A DNA stretch of 61,833 bases from an uncultured Lachnospiraceae bacterium (GCA_946403625.1 CAMJAP010000005.1:1-61833), one strand, 5' to 3'; positions 8,790-16,814 are shown, counted from the first letter of the stretch. Translations and numbers: made by a program. Notes: generated by a model not told the origin, from the letters alone.

Positions 8790-9233
8790 TTATGTTAGGA
8801 TATCCAACAGCAAACCGCGGATCTCTCCGATCTTTGCCAGGATCTCCATATTGTCCTGCTCGTCCTTGACCAGTTCCTGCGCAAGGGCATCCAGATTTTC
8901 ATCCACCAGACGCACAATGCCGTATACTCTGTGGCGGCCGCGCTTGTCCAGAAAATTCTCGCGGGAGAATTCGTGGGAACGGTTCACCACTTCGTTCATA
9001 AACTCTTTGATCAGACTGCGATATTTTTTCATATCGCGGATGTCCTTTTTCTTGCCGATCCGCTCGCCCTGGGCCGTGATCTCACTCATCAGGCTGGTCA
9101 GCTTTTCCTGCAGCTCCGATTCCTGAATGTTGCTGGCCAGGATGAACTTAAAGCCCTGATCTGCTTCCTGGGCTTTGGCCACCGTCTCCGGCCGCATCGG
9201 TTGTAAGATCTGGTCGATCCTGATCTGGTCCAT
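8790..9233 (-). CDS. YaaR family protein (DUF327)
   Basis: Helical protein of about 147 residues matching the Firmicutes YaaR/DUF327 family, whose function is unknown. It is rich in Glu/Lys heptad-like helices ([25 protein letters not shown]) and contains [16 protein letters not shown]. It is encoded directly upstream of holB, a very stable neighbourhood in Firmicutes. The start chosen is the ATG at 9233, with GAGG 5 nt upstream; the longer GTG at 9239 lies inside the SD. No catalytic motif is apparent. Confidence 0.82.
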   Translation of the reverse strand: MDQIRIDQILQPMRPETVAKAQEADQGFKFILASNIQESELQEKLTSLMSEITAQGERIGKKKDIRDMKKYRSLIKEFMNEVVNRSHEFSRENFLDKRGRHRVYGIVRLVDENLDALAQELVKDEQDNMEILAKIGEIRGLLLDILT

Positions 9234-9272
9234 AAACACCTCATCCGCCCTTCGGTGCGGAAATTACGGAAA

Positions 9273-9866
9273 TCAAGTCTGCATCATTTCTTTTATCTTT
9301 GCCAGACAACACTCCAAATCCGTGTTGTCAAAGCGTTTGGTGATCCCGGCCGCTGCCAGTTTCTCTTCCGAAAAATCCTCGCAGTCCGCCAGAAACCGCC
9401 GGCACATCTCGCGGTATTTCGGCTCAGTCTGCTGCCGTTCTCTGGCCAGCGCCCGCTCCAGCCGCAGTCCGTCATCCACTTCGATATAGAGGGGTACGAC
9501 CAGTTCCGCCATGCCCTTCTTTGCAAAATACGCCTTGATCTGCGTATAGGCTTCCAGCGTTCCGATCATCAGGTAGTCCCCGGCAGTCGGATCCAGCTGC
9601 CCGTCATCCACGGTGAAATAATGCCAGTCGCCATGTACCGTATGATACACGCGGCTCTCGATCACTTTGCCCTGTGCCTTCAGATTCTCCAGCCCGTCGA
9701 TATCCGTAAAATGATATTCCCGGCCGTCCTGTTCCCCCTGCCGGATCGGGCGGGTGGTGTACGGCACCAGTTCCTTTAATCCCAGTGTCTGATCCGTCAG
9801 CAGTCGCCGGAACACGGTATCCTTCCCGCCGGCGCTCTTACCCATCAGACAGTACAATCTCCCCAT
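9273..9866 (-). CDS. Guanylate kinase-like protein
   Basis: A 197-residue P-loop protein. GKSAGGKD (9-16) is the nucleotide-binding loop, and YTTRPIRQGEQDGREYHF matches the GMP-binding region of guanylate kinases (TTR, GE.DG..Y.F). The middle is less canonical, for example SRVYHTVHGDWHYFTVDD. In Lachnospiraceae such genes often head the yaaR-holB cluster where Bacillus has tmk, so it may be a second Gmk-like nucleotide kinase rather than the housekeeping enzyme. The ATG at 9866 has GGTGA 4 nt upstream. Substrate is not certain. Confidence 0.75.
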   Translation of the reverse strand: MGRLYCLMGKSAGGKDTVFRRLLTDQTLGLKELVPYTTRPIRQGEQDGREYHFTDIDGLENLKAQGKVIESRVYHTVHGDWHYFTVDDGQLDPTAGDYLMIGTLEAYTQIKAYFAKKGMAELVVPLYIEVDDGLRLERALARERQQTEPKYREMCRRFLADCEDFSEEKLAAAGITKRFDNTDLECCLAKIKEMMQT

Positions 9867-10009
9867 GGTTTCACCTTCGCATAATTATTCTATCATAGTA
9901 TACCACAACATCCCTCAAATTGCAAAAAGGACCGACACTTCTGTCTTCAAATCTCACGAAAAATATGCTAGACTGAACCGGTAAAAAACTTGTGGGAGAA
10001 TACGCCGAC

Positions 10010-10651
10010 TTGATCCGAATGTACTCAGCAAAACAGATCCGAAAGACGATATCGCAATACACTCCATTTCTGGCAGAATTGGAGGAGCGCTATGCGATAC
10101 CCGTTCCCGTCATGCAGGCTCTGCTGCATCAGGAGATGGAGGGGATGGATCTGCTCGATCCGGTGGCCGATCTGGTGGTGCGTTGGAATCTGACGCATTC
10201 CGCAAAGAAACACCCGGGTGGTATGCTGCCCAATGGTTACGAAAAAGCCAGCCGCTATCACCTGTTTCGGAAAACGGACAGTTCCACCGGCTATGCACAG
10301 ATCTATGCTTTCGTTGCGATCAATGCCATCAACTTTGCCGTTGCCGAAGGGATCACGACCTATGAAAAACTGGGCATTCCCGCCGATCACACCCTGCACC
10401 CGCGCAATGTGAACGACCTGTGGCAGATCTGGCAGCGACTCAACCGGGAGCCGCAGTTTAATATTGAGATCGCGGCACTGAACCTGCTCTCCGCTGCCAA
10501 AGAAAAAACCGGCAGGCCGGACTTTGCCAGCTACACGCCGGATGAGATCAAACGCATCTATACCCGCTACAACGGAACTTCGTCTGCGATCACCGAATAC
10601 GGAGAACAAACCTACCGCTATTATCAGATGTATCGCGACAAAGCCCGGTAG
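10010..10651 (+). CDS. Lysozyme-like/lytic transglycosylase-fold protein, no export signal
   Basis: A 213-residue protein with the layout of a lysozyme-like all-helical domain: an acidic motif ALLHQEMEGMDLLDP near the start, DSSTGYAQIYAFVAINAINFA in the middle (compare the SxGxxQ motif of lytic transglycosylases), then FNIEIAALNLLSAA and the late YTRYNG. The candidate catalytic acid is a Glu in HQEMEG. No signal peptide or membrane segment is visible in any start variant. TTG at 10010 is chosen because GGGAG lies about 11 nt upstream; GTG 9992 and ATG 10019 are alternatives. It is isolated and convergent with the ATP-grasp gene. A cytoplasmic phage-derived or toxin-like role is possible. Confidence 0.55.
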   Translation: MIRMYSAKQIRKTISQYTPFLAELEERYAIPVPVMQALLHQEMEGMDLLDPVADLVVRWNLTHSAKKHPGGMLPNGYEKASRYHLFRKTDSSTGYAQIYAFVAINAINFAVAEGITTYEKLGIPADHTLHPRNVNDLWQIWQRLNREPQFNIEIAALNLLSAAKEKTGRPDFASYTPDEIKRIYTRYNGTSSAITEYGEQTYRYYQMYRDKAR

Positions 10652-10659
10652 ACTTTTTC

Positions 10660-11610
10660 TTATTTCGCCATTACCTTCTGGATATATTCCATGATGTCCT
10701 CAGCTGCATTCACGCCGGTACAATCATACAGATTCTTGAAATGCGCATTGGAATTGACTTCGCAAAGGATCGGCATATCGTTCGGTCCGAAGAGGATATC
10801 CACGCCGCCGAAGTCCAGTCCGAGAGCCCGGCATGCATCGATGGCCAGCTGTGCCTGCTGCATATTGACGGTGTAAGGCTGTGCCGTACCGCCGCTGGTG
10901 ATATTGGAACGATAGTCGGAAGGATTGGTGCGCAGCATCGCCGCGATCACTCTGCCGCCGACCACTTCCACACGCACATCCCGGCCCCGGGAAGTCTGAA
11001 TATACTGCTGGATCAGATACGGACGGTCCCCCAGATCCATAACAAATCGCTGCAGGGTGGTCATATCCTGCACATAATACACCTGCTCGCCAAAGGATCC
11101 GAAGCATTCCTTGATCACTAACGGAAATCCGAGATGACCGGCTGCGGTCTCCAGTGCCCTGCGGTCAAACAACCCGTCCGGATGAAATTTCTTCGGAGAA
11201 ATATAGGTATCCGGCTGCGGGATCCCTGCCGCACGCAGTTTCATATAGGTCTGGGCCTTGTCGTCACAATCCGCGATCGCCTGTGCTTTGTTGAACACAC
11301 GCATCCCCTGGCGTTCCAGTTCCTGTGCCAGGCGGATATCTTTATCCCAAAACAGAACAAAATCCGGAACATCCAGGCCGATGTCTTCCGCGGAGATCAC
11401 CATCTCCATTCCGTTCTTGCGGAACGGACAACCGACCGTAAAGAACTCCTGCAGGCGATAACCGCAGGAACCCAGCATCGTCCAGATCTCGGAATTGGAC
11501 TTTTGCGTCAGTTCAATCCCCAACCGGAGTGCTGCCTTGTAGAACATGGCAAACAGTTCCTTAAATTTGTCGCTTGTGATAAATTCGTTTGTGACCAGCC
11601 AACCCTTCAT
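10660..11610 (-). CDS. RimK-type ATP-grasp ligase
   Basis: ATP-grasp enzyme of about 316 residues that would ligate an amino acid or other amine to a carboxylate through an acyl-phosphate. Visible are KAQTYMKLRAAGIPQPDT, the nucleotide lysine segment GFPLVIKECFGSFGEQV, LIQQYIQTSRGRDVRVEVV, the RTNPSDYRSNITSGG loop, and the metal-binding LCEVNSNAHFKNL at the C-terminus. These are RimK/LysX/GshB-like. The start is moved to ATG 11610 with GAGGAAG upstream; a longer frame to 11691 runs into the DUF951 gene. It is last in a SIR2-DUF951-ATP-grasp operon. Substrate unknown. Confidence 0.8.
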   Translation of the reverse strand: MKGWLVTNEFITSDKFKELFAMFYKAALRLGIELTQKSNSEIWTMLGSCGYRLQEFFTVGCPFRKNGMEMVISAEDIGLDVPDFVLFWDKDIRLAQELERQGMRVFNKAQAIADCDDKAQTYMKLRAAGIPQPDTYISPKKFHPDGLFDRRALETAAGHLGFPLVIKECFGSFGEQVYYVQDMTTLQRFVMDLGDRPYLIQQYIQTSRGRDVRVEVVGGRVIAAMLRTNPSDYRSNITSGGTAQPYTVNMQQAQLAIDACRALGLDFGGVDILFGPNDMPILCEVNSNAHFKNLYDCTGVNAAEDIMEYIQKVMAK

Positions 11611-11611
11611 T

Positions 11612-11803
11612 TTACACTTCCTCGAGTTTTTTTGTAATTTTTCTGATATTCTTTTCGATCTGACGACGCGGTGCCATGACCAGATGCCCACAGCCGCAGC
11701 ACTTCATCTTCAGATCCTGCCCCACCCGCAGCAGTTCCCATTCATGGGCTCCGCAGGGGTGCGCTTTTTTCATATGTAAGATATCGCCGACTGCCAGTTC
11801 CAT
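11612..11803 (-). CDS. DUF951 family zinc-ribbon-like protein
   Basis: A 63-residue protein with the DUF951 pattern: VGDILHMKKAHPCGAHEWELLRVGQDLKMKCCGCGHLVMAPR. Cysteines in HPCG and in MKCCGCGH suggest a small metal-binding fold. A basic tail (RRQIEKNIRKITKKLEEV) follows. Family function is unknown; in other Firmicutes it is often beside ychF or parB-type genes. Its ATG at 11803 overlaps the sirtuin stop by one base (TGATG), indicating translational coupling, and the ATP-grasp start follows 2 nt downstream. Confidence 0.85.
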   Translation of the reverse strand: MELAVGDILHMKKAHPCGAHEWELLRVGQDLKMKCCGCGHLVMAPRRQIEKNIRKITKKLEEV

Positions 11804-12546
11804 CAGATCTTTAACTGAGAGAAGATCTCTCCGATGCTGCCGTGGATCGTATAATCCGCAACACCGTCTCTGGCCGTGGCATCCCGGTTGATAAGTACCA
11901 GTTTCTTTCCGCGGTAGTAATCGATCAGTCCTGCTGCCGGATACACCACCAGGGATGTCCCTCCGATGATCAGCATATCCGCCTCCCGGATCGCCTTGAC
12001 CGCCGCGCTCATCGTATCATTATCCAGCCCTTCCTCATAGAGCACCACATCCGGCTTTACATCGCCGCCGCAGTCGTCACAATAAGGAATGCCGTTCTGC
12101 TCATACATGTATTTTGCACTGAAGGATTTGCCGCATTTCTCACAGTAATTCCGCAGCACACTTCCGTGCAGTTCATAGACCGTCTTGCTCCCGGCGGCCT
12201 GATGCAAACCGTCAATGTTCTGGGTGATCACCGCCTTGAGCTTGCCCTTTTCCTCCAGTTTGGCCAGTGCGATATGCGCCGCATTGGGTTGTGCCGGATT
12301 GGGGCCGCAGGTACACTCCAGCAGCTTATCCTTGTAAAACTCATAAAACTCTTCTTTATGGGTAACATAGAAGGTGTGGGAAAGCATCGTCTCGGGCGGA
12401 TATTTAAATTTCATATGATACAACCCGTCCACGCTGCGAAAATCTTTGATGCCGCTTTCGGTAGATACCCCGGCACCGCCGAAGAATACAATGTTATCCG
12501 ATCCGTCGATCAGATCCTGCAATTCCGAAATGGTCATATCTGCCAT
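11803..12546 (-). CDS. NAD-dependent protein deacylase, sirtuin family
   Basis: Removes acyl groups from lysines using NAD, giving nicotinamide and O-acyl-ADP-ribose. The Rossmann motif GAGVSTESGIKDFR is at 24-37, QNIDGLH at 109-115 and the catalytic His127 in ELHGS. A zinc ribbon has Cys135, 138, 156 and 159, and GGTSLVVYPAAGL follows near 192. Length 247 is usual, and the class looks like bacterial class U. ATG 12546 is preceded by GGGGGGAAG. First gene of an operon with DUF951 and an ATP-grasp ligase; this arrangement may mean the ligase product or its acylation state is controlled together, but that is only inference. Confidence 0.92.
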   Translation of the reverse strand: MADMTISELQDLIDGSDNIVFFGGAGVSTESGIKDFRSVDGLYHMKFKYPPETMLSHTFYVTHKEEFYEFYKDKLLECTCGPNPAQPNAAHIALAKLEEKGKLKAVITQNIDGLHQAAGSKTVYELHGSVLRNYCEKCGKSFSAKYMYEQNGIPYCDDCGGDVKPDVVLYEEGLDNDTMSAAVKAIREADMLIIGGTSLVVYPAAGLIDYYRGKKLVLINRDATARDGVADYTIHGSIGEIFSQLKI

Positions 12547-12721
12547 ATCTTCCCCCCTTATCCTTATAGCATGTGATTTTTACCGCACCTTAGAGTCGCA
12601 AACGCAATTCCCTGACTTCTTACGGTTCAAACATTTCTGCGCTTGCCCGTGATGCGGTTCACCCATCGGCAACAATTTGCAATCGTGTATAGATTATAAC
12701 AAAATCACATAGGAAAATAAA
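12547..12721 (-). promoter_or_regulatory. Promoter and long structured leader of the SIR2 operon
   Basis: On the minus strand TATAAT (12693-12698) has a weak TTTATT 17 nt upstream (12716-12721). Transcription from here gives a leader of about 140 nt before the SIR2 ATG. It contains inverted repeats: TTGCC-GATG...CATC-acg-GGCAA (about 12670 down to 12641) and ACCGCA pairing with TGCGGT near 12585-12655. It does not match c-di-GMP, SAM, THF or ZTP riboswitch consensus as I know them. Structure and function are unproven. Confidence 0.45.
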
Positions 12722-12753
12722 GATGAAAATAGCGCCGAAAATAGACCGCAAAA

Positions 12754-12783
12754 ACGAAAAAACGCCGAATTCAGACCGGCGTT
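12754..12783 (-). terminator. Terminator overlapping the recU 3' end
   Basis: Arms AACGCCG (12761-12767) and CGGCGTT (12777-12783) form a 7-bp stem with a 9-nt loop. The minus-strand continuation is TTTTCGTTTTT. The recU stop codon (12771-12773) lies in the loop, so the last recU codons are part of the terminator. Confidence 0.75.
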
Positions 12784-13316
12784 TCCTCTCTGGTCTCCAG
12801 ATCCCGCAGAACCATGTCCAGATAGGGTACCATCAGGGACCGGTGCTTCGGCAGGATATAATCCGGATCCAGTTCTTCAAAGCGAAAACTCTTGCGTCCG
12901 CCCTTCTTTGCACGATCCCAAAACTTGAGCAGATCGCAAAAACGCAGATAATACAGCAGATCCTTGCCCGTATAGTAGATCAGCAGAAAGGCGATCCCCT
13001 GCTGCTTCTCAAAATCCCGCATAAACTCTACCTGATGCTCGTGGATGTTCTGCAGGGCAAAGGTTTCCGTTGCCGATTCCTTGGCATCAAAACAGACCGG
13101 ATATCCCTGTACGGCACCGATATAATCGACCGTACTTTTCTGCTCAAAATACGCCAGCGTGATCTGGGAAGTCTCTTTGTTGATGCGGATCGGCGTGATC
13201 GGTGTGGGGATCTTCTGCACCAGTGCCAGGTTTTTCTCGCGATATTTTTCATTGGTGCGGTTGATCATTTCCTCCAGCGTGGATCCCCGCAGACCGCGTG
13301 TTGTCCAGGTGCCCAA
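12771..13316 (-). CDS. recU: Holliday junction resolvase RecU
   Basis: Structure-specific endonuclease that resolves four-way junctions in Firmicutes recombination. The 181-residue product shows RGLRGSTLEEMINRTNEKY at the start, NLALVQKIPTPI at 29-40, catalytic VDYIG at 63-67 and FDAKES at 76-81, then HEHQVEFMRDFEKQQGIAFLL. These are the acidic and lysine residues of the nuclease site. Start is TTG at 13316 with GGAGA 6 nt upstream; no better ATG precedes the conserved region. Unlike B. subtilis it is not next to a penicillin-binding protein gene. Confidence 0.92.
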   Translation of the reverse strand: MGTWTTRGLRGSTLEEMINRTNEKYREKNLALVQKIPTPITPIRINKETSQITLAYFEQKSTVDYIGAVQGYPVCFDAKESATETFALQNIHEHQVEFMRDFEKQQGIAFLLIYYTGKDLLYYLRFCDLLKFWDRAKKGGRKSFRFEELDPDYILPKHRSLMVPYLDMVLRDLETREETPV

Positions 13317-13328
13317 TTACGATCTCCT

Positions 13329-13766
13329 TTAAGCTTTCGGCGTATCGATACGGATGATCACATCGTCCGCATGCTGGAACACGCTCATCTCCACCGCATC
13401 CATCAGCGCCTTCAAACCGTTCTTGTTAAAAATACGCAGCTCTCCGCGGAACTGGAAACGCAAAAGCACTCCTTCCTTTTCGGAAAGATCGTACCTGGTC
13501 TCGGCATTCGGTCGCAGGATAAATGCTTTGTGACCGGTGGTATAGTCCAGAAATGTCCAGACCTTTGCCGTCATCACATCGCTGCGTCCCACAAATACGA
13601 TATACTCATCGCCCGGATCGGACACTTCCATCAATTCCTTGGATTCCCAGTAATGCAGATATTTGATGTTTTCCCGGTTGCTCTCCGCATTCCATTGTGC
13701 CAGTTCGGCGTGGGTTACCGTGCGTCGTTCCAGCGGCACCCTGGTCAATAAACTTCTTTCTGCCAT
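13329..13766 (-). CDS. Conserved-looking hypothetical protein
   Basis: A 145-residue soluble protein I do not recognise. It is mixed alpha/beta in appearance, with basic N-terminal SLLTRVPLERRTVTH, then KYLHYWESKELMEV, YIVFVGRSDVMTAKVWTFLDY and HADDVIIRIDTP at the end. No signal peptide, cysteine cluster or catalytic motif. ATG 13766 has AGGAG about 10 nt upstream. It lies between an RluA-type synthase and recU on the same strand with short gaps (44 and 12 nt), so it is probably cotranscribed and may be a nucleic-acid-related accessory protein. Confidence 0.7.
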   Translation of the reverse strand: MAERSLLTRVPLERRTVTHAELAQWNAESNRENIKYLHYWESKELMEVSDPGDEYIVFVGRSDVMTAKVWTFLDYTTGHKAFILRPNAETRYDLSEKEGVLLRFQFRGELRIFNKNGLKALMDAVEMSVFQHADDVIIRIDTPKA

Positions 13767-13810
13767 AGTTCTCTGCTCCTGCTCCGGCGGATCTGCCGGT
13801 ATTTCCTAAT

Positions 13811-14518
13811 CTAAACTTTGTCTTCAAAAAGCGGTGCGATACGATACTCCATCCGCTTCTTTGTTACGGGATGCGTAAATTCCAGACGGGATGCGCACAG
13901 ACACAGGCTTCGTACCCCCTGTGCCATCGCATACTGCCCGGCCGCATCGTTCCCGTATTTGGTATCTCCCACGATCGGGCAACCCGCATGGGATAACTGC
14001 ACCCGGATCTGATGATGCCGTCCGGTGGTCAGGCGGATCCGCAGCGTCTGTGTCTGCTCTGTCTCCGCGATCACTTCATAATACAGATGCGCCTTTTTGC
14101 CGTTTTTGTCTTTCTCCGAAACCACGCGGGAGGTATTGCTTTTGGCATCCTTTGCCAGATGATCCGTAAGCTCTCCTGCAGCCTTTGGCATCTTTCCGCA
14201 GACAACGGCGGTGTATTCCTTGGTCATAAAGGCATCTTGCGTTTTTCCTGCAGATTTTGCACTGCCGTCCGCCTGTTTGGAAAGCGATGCTGCTGCCGCT
14301 TCCGTTTTGGCAAAGACCAGCAAACCTTCCACCGGTTGGTCCAGACGGTGTACCACGGCCAGATACGGATTCTTTTCCCCGCTCTGCATCCGGTATTTTT
14401 TCAATTCACTCACCATATCCGCCTGCCCCGGCGATGCTGTCTGCACAGCGATCCCCGGATATTTACGGCAGACGATCAGTGTCTCGTCCTCATAGACGAT
14501 CTCGATCCGCGCATCCAT
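13811..14518 (-). CDS. RluA family pseudouridine synthase
   Basis: Isomerises uridine to pseudouridine in rRNA or tRNA. The catalytic Asp60 lies in AVVHRLDQPVEGLLVFAKT, and RLTTGRHHQIRVQLSHAGCPIVGDTKYG is the typical late motif. At 235 residues it is the compact form without an N-terminal S4 domain, so specificity (RluA, RluC, TruC type) cannot be assigned. A Lys/Ala/Ser-rich insertion (KQADGSAKSAGKTQDAF) around 90-107 is unusual. First gene of a run with the hypothetical protein and recU. Confidence 0.88.
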   Translation of the reverse strand: MDARIEIVYEDETLIVCRKYPGIAVQTASPGQADMVSELKKYRMQSGEKNPYLAVVHRLDQPVEGLLVFAKTEAAAASLSKQADGSAKSAGKTQDAFMTKEYTAVVCGKMPKAAGELTDHLAKDAKSNTSRVVSEKDKNGKKAHLYYEVIAETEQTQTLRIRLTTGRHHQIRVQLSHAGCPIVGDTKYGNDAAGQYAMAQGVRSLCLCASRLEFTHPVTKKRMEYRIAPLFEDKV

Positions 14519-14534
14519 AAACTCTCATCGGTCC

Positions 14535-15236
14535 TTAATCTTCGTCAAACTGCGCGAAATAATATCCAACGCCCCAGTCCGTCTTTAAAATACGCGGCTG
14601 TGCCGGTTTTTCCTCAATGATATTACGGATCTTCTTAATATGCATAACCACCGTAGCCATACCGCCCACAGCTTCCTCATGCCATACTTCGCTGTACAGC
14701 TGCTCTTTGGTATATACTGTCTCCGGATGTGTCATCATAAAGTAAAGCAGGTCAAACTCCTTACGGGTAAAGCGCTTCTCTTTGCCGCGCACGCGTACCC
14801 GGCGACGAACCGGATCCATACGGATACCGCGCAGCTCCGGCAACGCATCCCTGCGGATCTCTTCGCTCTGCAGACGCTCCTGCATGCGGATCAGCGCCAG
14901 GATCTGCGCCGAAAGCATTCCGTTCGTAAACGGCTTGATCAGACAGAGGTCCGCACCAAACTCCAAAAATTTGATCGCTTCGGTCTCGCTGCTTCCGATC
15001 ATCAACACGGGAAGTTTCTTCAGTTCCCGCACATTCTCAACAAAACGCCCGGTATCGATCCCCGACTGCTCTCCGTCCAGAACCAATGCGGCGTATGCTA
15101 CATCTTCGCGTCCGAGTTCTGCCAACACCTTATCTGCCGATGTTTCGGCAACAACGGCCATCTGGTGCATCTCCATCGCAGAGATCACCTGTTCTTTCGT
15201 TTCTTTTCCTTTGCCCAAAAATAAAATCTGCGTCAT
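14535..15236 (-). CDS. OmpR-type response regulator with degenerate receiver
   Basis: DNA-binding regulator with an N-terminal receiver-like domain and a C-terminal winged helix. The phosphoacceptor-like Asp is kept in AALVLDGEQ and the conserved Lys in CLIKPF, but the Asp/Glu pair that binds Mg is replaced by LFLGKGKET at the end of strand 1, so phosphorylation is doubtful. The effector domain is clear: FTRKEFDLLYFMMTHPETVYTKEQLYSEVW and TVVMHIKKIRNIIEE. A run of four ATGs occurs at the start; I use 15236 because GGACAGGAG ends just before the run (15239 is equally likely). No histidine kinase is adjacent. It is divergent from a diguanylate cyclase gene. Confidence 0.82.
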   Translation of the reverse strand: MTQILFLGKGKETKEQVISAMEMHQMAVVAETSADKVLAELGREDVAYAALVLDGEQSGIDTGRFVENVRELKKLPVLMIGSSETEAIKFLEFGADLCLIKPFTNGMLSAQILALIRMQERLQSEEIRRDALPELRGIRMDPVRRRVRVRGKEKRFTRKEFDLLYFMMTHPETVYTKEQLYSEVWHEEAVGGMATVVMHIKKIRNIIEEKPAQPRILKTDWGVGYYFAQFDED

Positions 15237-15392
15237 CATCATCATCTCCTGTCCTTTAAGCCTGTTTGCAGACATAATAATGATATTGTAGCATAGCTTG
15301 TATCTTTTTTAAATAGTTAATAAACGAGAATCCTGTAATTTCCGTTTTCGTCCGAAATCGCATACCAAAAACAGCAAAAATTATATTCTATA

Positions 15393-15421
15393 TACACATT
15401 TCTCAAAAATTGTGATATGAT
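15393..15421 (+). promoter_or_regulatory. Extended -10 promoter of the diguanylate cyclase gene
   Basis: TGATATGAT (15413-15421) is an extended -10, with TACACA 17 nt upstream (15393-15398) as a partial -35. It lies in the AT-rich divergent region (15276-15456) shared with the degenerate response regulator. Confidence 0.5.
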
Positions 15422-15456
15422 AGTACTACATTCGGATGACAAAGGGGGTTAAGCAA

Positions 15457-16755
15457 ATGGCAGATTTCAGTTTTGATACCTTTTCTATGGAAGATGCAAC
15501 CGGCTTGATGCAGTCGGAGGTGGATGCCGTTCTGGTTATCGACAGAAAACAAAACCGTTTCCGTACACTCTCAAAAAAAGGCTTTTTCAAAGATTTCCTG
15601 CAGGACAGCTGGTCTTATACGGAGCTGATTGAAAAACTCTGGTATCACCTCAGCGACAGTAACGAACGAATTGCCGAAGATTATCAGGTCTTTCTGCCTA
15701 CCTCCGGTATCTTTACCGGCAAATACAGCCGTCGCATCAATCTGGATTTCGGCGATGTCGTCCACGTTGCACAGATGATGGTCTACCCGATTCAGGAGGA
15801 TTATTATCTCTTCCTGTTGGATGAACTTGACGTCAATCTGAACCGCGAAGAAGATCAGACCACCAAAAAGGTCAACACCATTCAGAAGATCTATCTGTTT
15901 TCCATGTATATCGATATCGTCAAGGACACGACGAGCAGTATCAGCGTGACCGAGATCTCGGACGAAGTGGTCAACCAGCAGCTGAAATATTCCGACTGGA
16001 GAATGATGATCATCAATATGATCTCTCCGGAATATCAGGCACAATTCCTGGAAGAGACCGATCCGGAAACCCTCAAGAAAAAATACGCTCCCGGCGCTAC
16101 CTTCTCCTTTGACTGTCTGATGATGAACCTGGAAGGCAAGTTTATCTGGGTCAAACTGATCTTCAGCCGCTCCGAGACCACCAACGACGATGACTACCGT
16201 TTCGTCTTTATGGTACAGAATATCCACGAAGACTCTCTGGAGATGCGCGAAACCCTGAAGAAATATGAACGGATGGCTTCCATGGATTCCCTGACTTCCG
16301 TCTGGAACCACGGCCGCATCGAGACCGAGTTGAACAACGCCGTCGTGGAACGAATCCGAAACAATACCATAGCATCCATTTTGATGTTCGACATCGATTA
16401 CTTCAAAAATGTCAACGATAAATACGGACATTCGGTCGGCGACACAACACTGAAGAGTTTCGCCCAATGCATCCGGGACGGTCTGGAAGGAAAGAACGCC
16501 ATACTGGGCCGCTGGGGCGGTGAAGAATTTGCCGTGGTGGTTTATGACACCGCAATGGAAGATGCCAAAGCACTGGCCGAATCCCTGCGCAAACGCGTAG
16601 AATCCGAAGCCTTCGAAAAAGTCGGCCACATCACCTGCAGTATCGGCGTCACCGAGATCCGTCCGGACGATGATTTCGACAGCGCCTTCAACCGTATGGA
16701 CCACGCCGTATACCAGGCAAAATCCGCCGGCCGAAACTGCGTGAGATTCGAATAA
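15457..16755 (+). CDS. PAS-like/GGDEF diguanylate cyclase
   Basis: Predicted cytosolic diguanylate cyclase of 432 residues, making cyclic di-GMP from two GTP. The C-terminal GGDEF domain begins near 275 (MASMDSLTSVWNHGRIETELN), with FDIDYFKNVNDKYGHSVGD as substrate-binding region and active-site GGEEF at about 354-358. The allosteric RxxD I-site is not conserved (GKNA there), so product inhibition may be missing. The N-terminal 270 residues look like two PAS-type sensory folds. No membrane segments. ATG 15457 is chosen because AAAGGGGG lies 7 nt upstream; ATG 15436 has none. Followed by a strong hairpin terminator. Confidence 0.9.
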   Translation: MADFSFDTFSMEDATGLMQSEVDAVLVIDRKQNRFRTLSKKGFFKDFLQDSWSYTELIEKLWYHLSDSNERIAEDYQVFLPTSGIFTGKYSRRINLDFGDVVHVAQMMVYPIQEDYYLFLLDELDVNLNREEDQTTKKVNTIQKIYLFSMYIDIVKDTTSSISVTEISDEVVNQQLKYSDWRMMIINMISPEYQAQFLEETDPETLKKKYAPGATFSFDCLMMNLEGKFIWVKLIFSRSETTNDDDYRFVFMVQNIHEDSLEMRETLKKYERMASMDSLTSVWNHGRIETELNNAVVERIRNNTIASILMFDIDYFKNVNDKYGHSVGDTTLKSFAQCIRDGLEGKNAILGRWGGEEFAVVVYDTAMEDAKALAESLRKRVESEAFEKVGHITCSIGVTEIRPDDDFDSAFNRMDHAVYQAKSAGRNCVRFE

Positions 16756-16775
16756 AACTTTTTACCATCGACATC

Positions 16776-16810
16776 AAAAAAGAGTACCTGTTTGACAGGT
16801 ACTCTTTTTC
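16776..16810. terminator. Bidirectional terminator between GGDEF and dehydrogenase genes
   Basis: AAAAAGAGTACCTG and CAGGTACTCTTTTT pair in a 14-bp stem with a 5-nt loop, A-tract on one side and T-tract on the other. It serves both convergent genes. Confidence 0.9.
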
Positions 16811-16814
16811 TTAT

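Noticed and set aside
12600-12660. GGTTCAAAC as the T-loop of a tRNA
   Set aside because: The flanking five bases do not pair and no acceptor or anticodon arm can be drawn.
12547-12690. c-di-GMP-I riboswitch ahead of the SIR2 gene
   Set aside because: The conserved GACGCAAAGC and tetraloop-receptor parts are missing.
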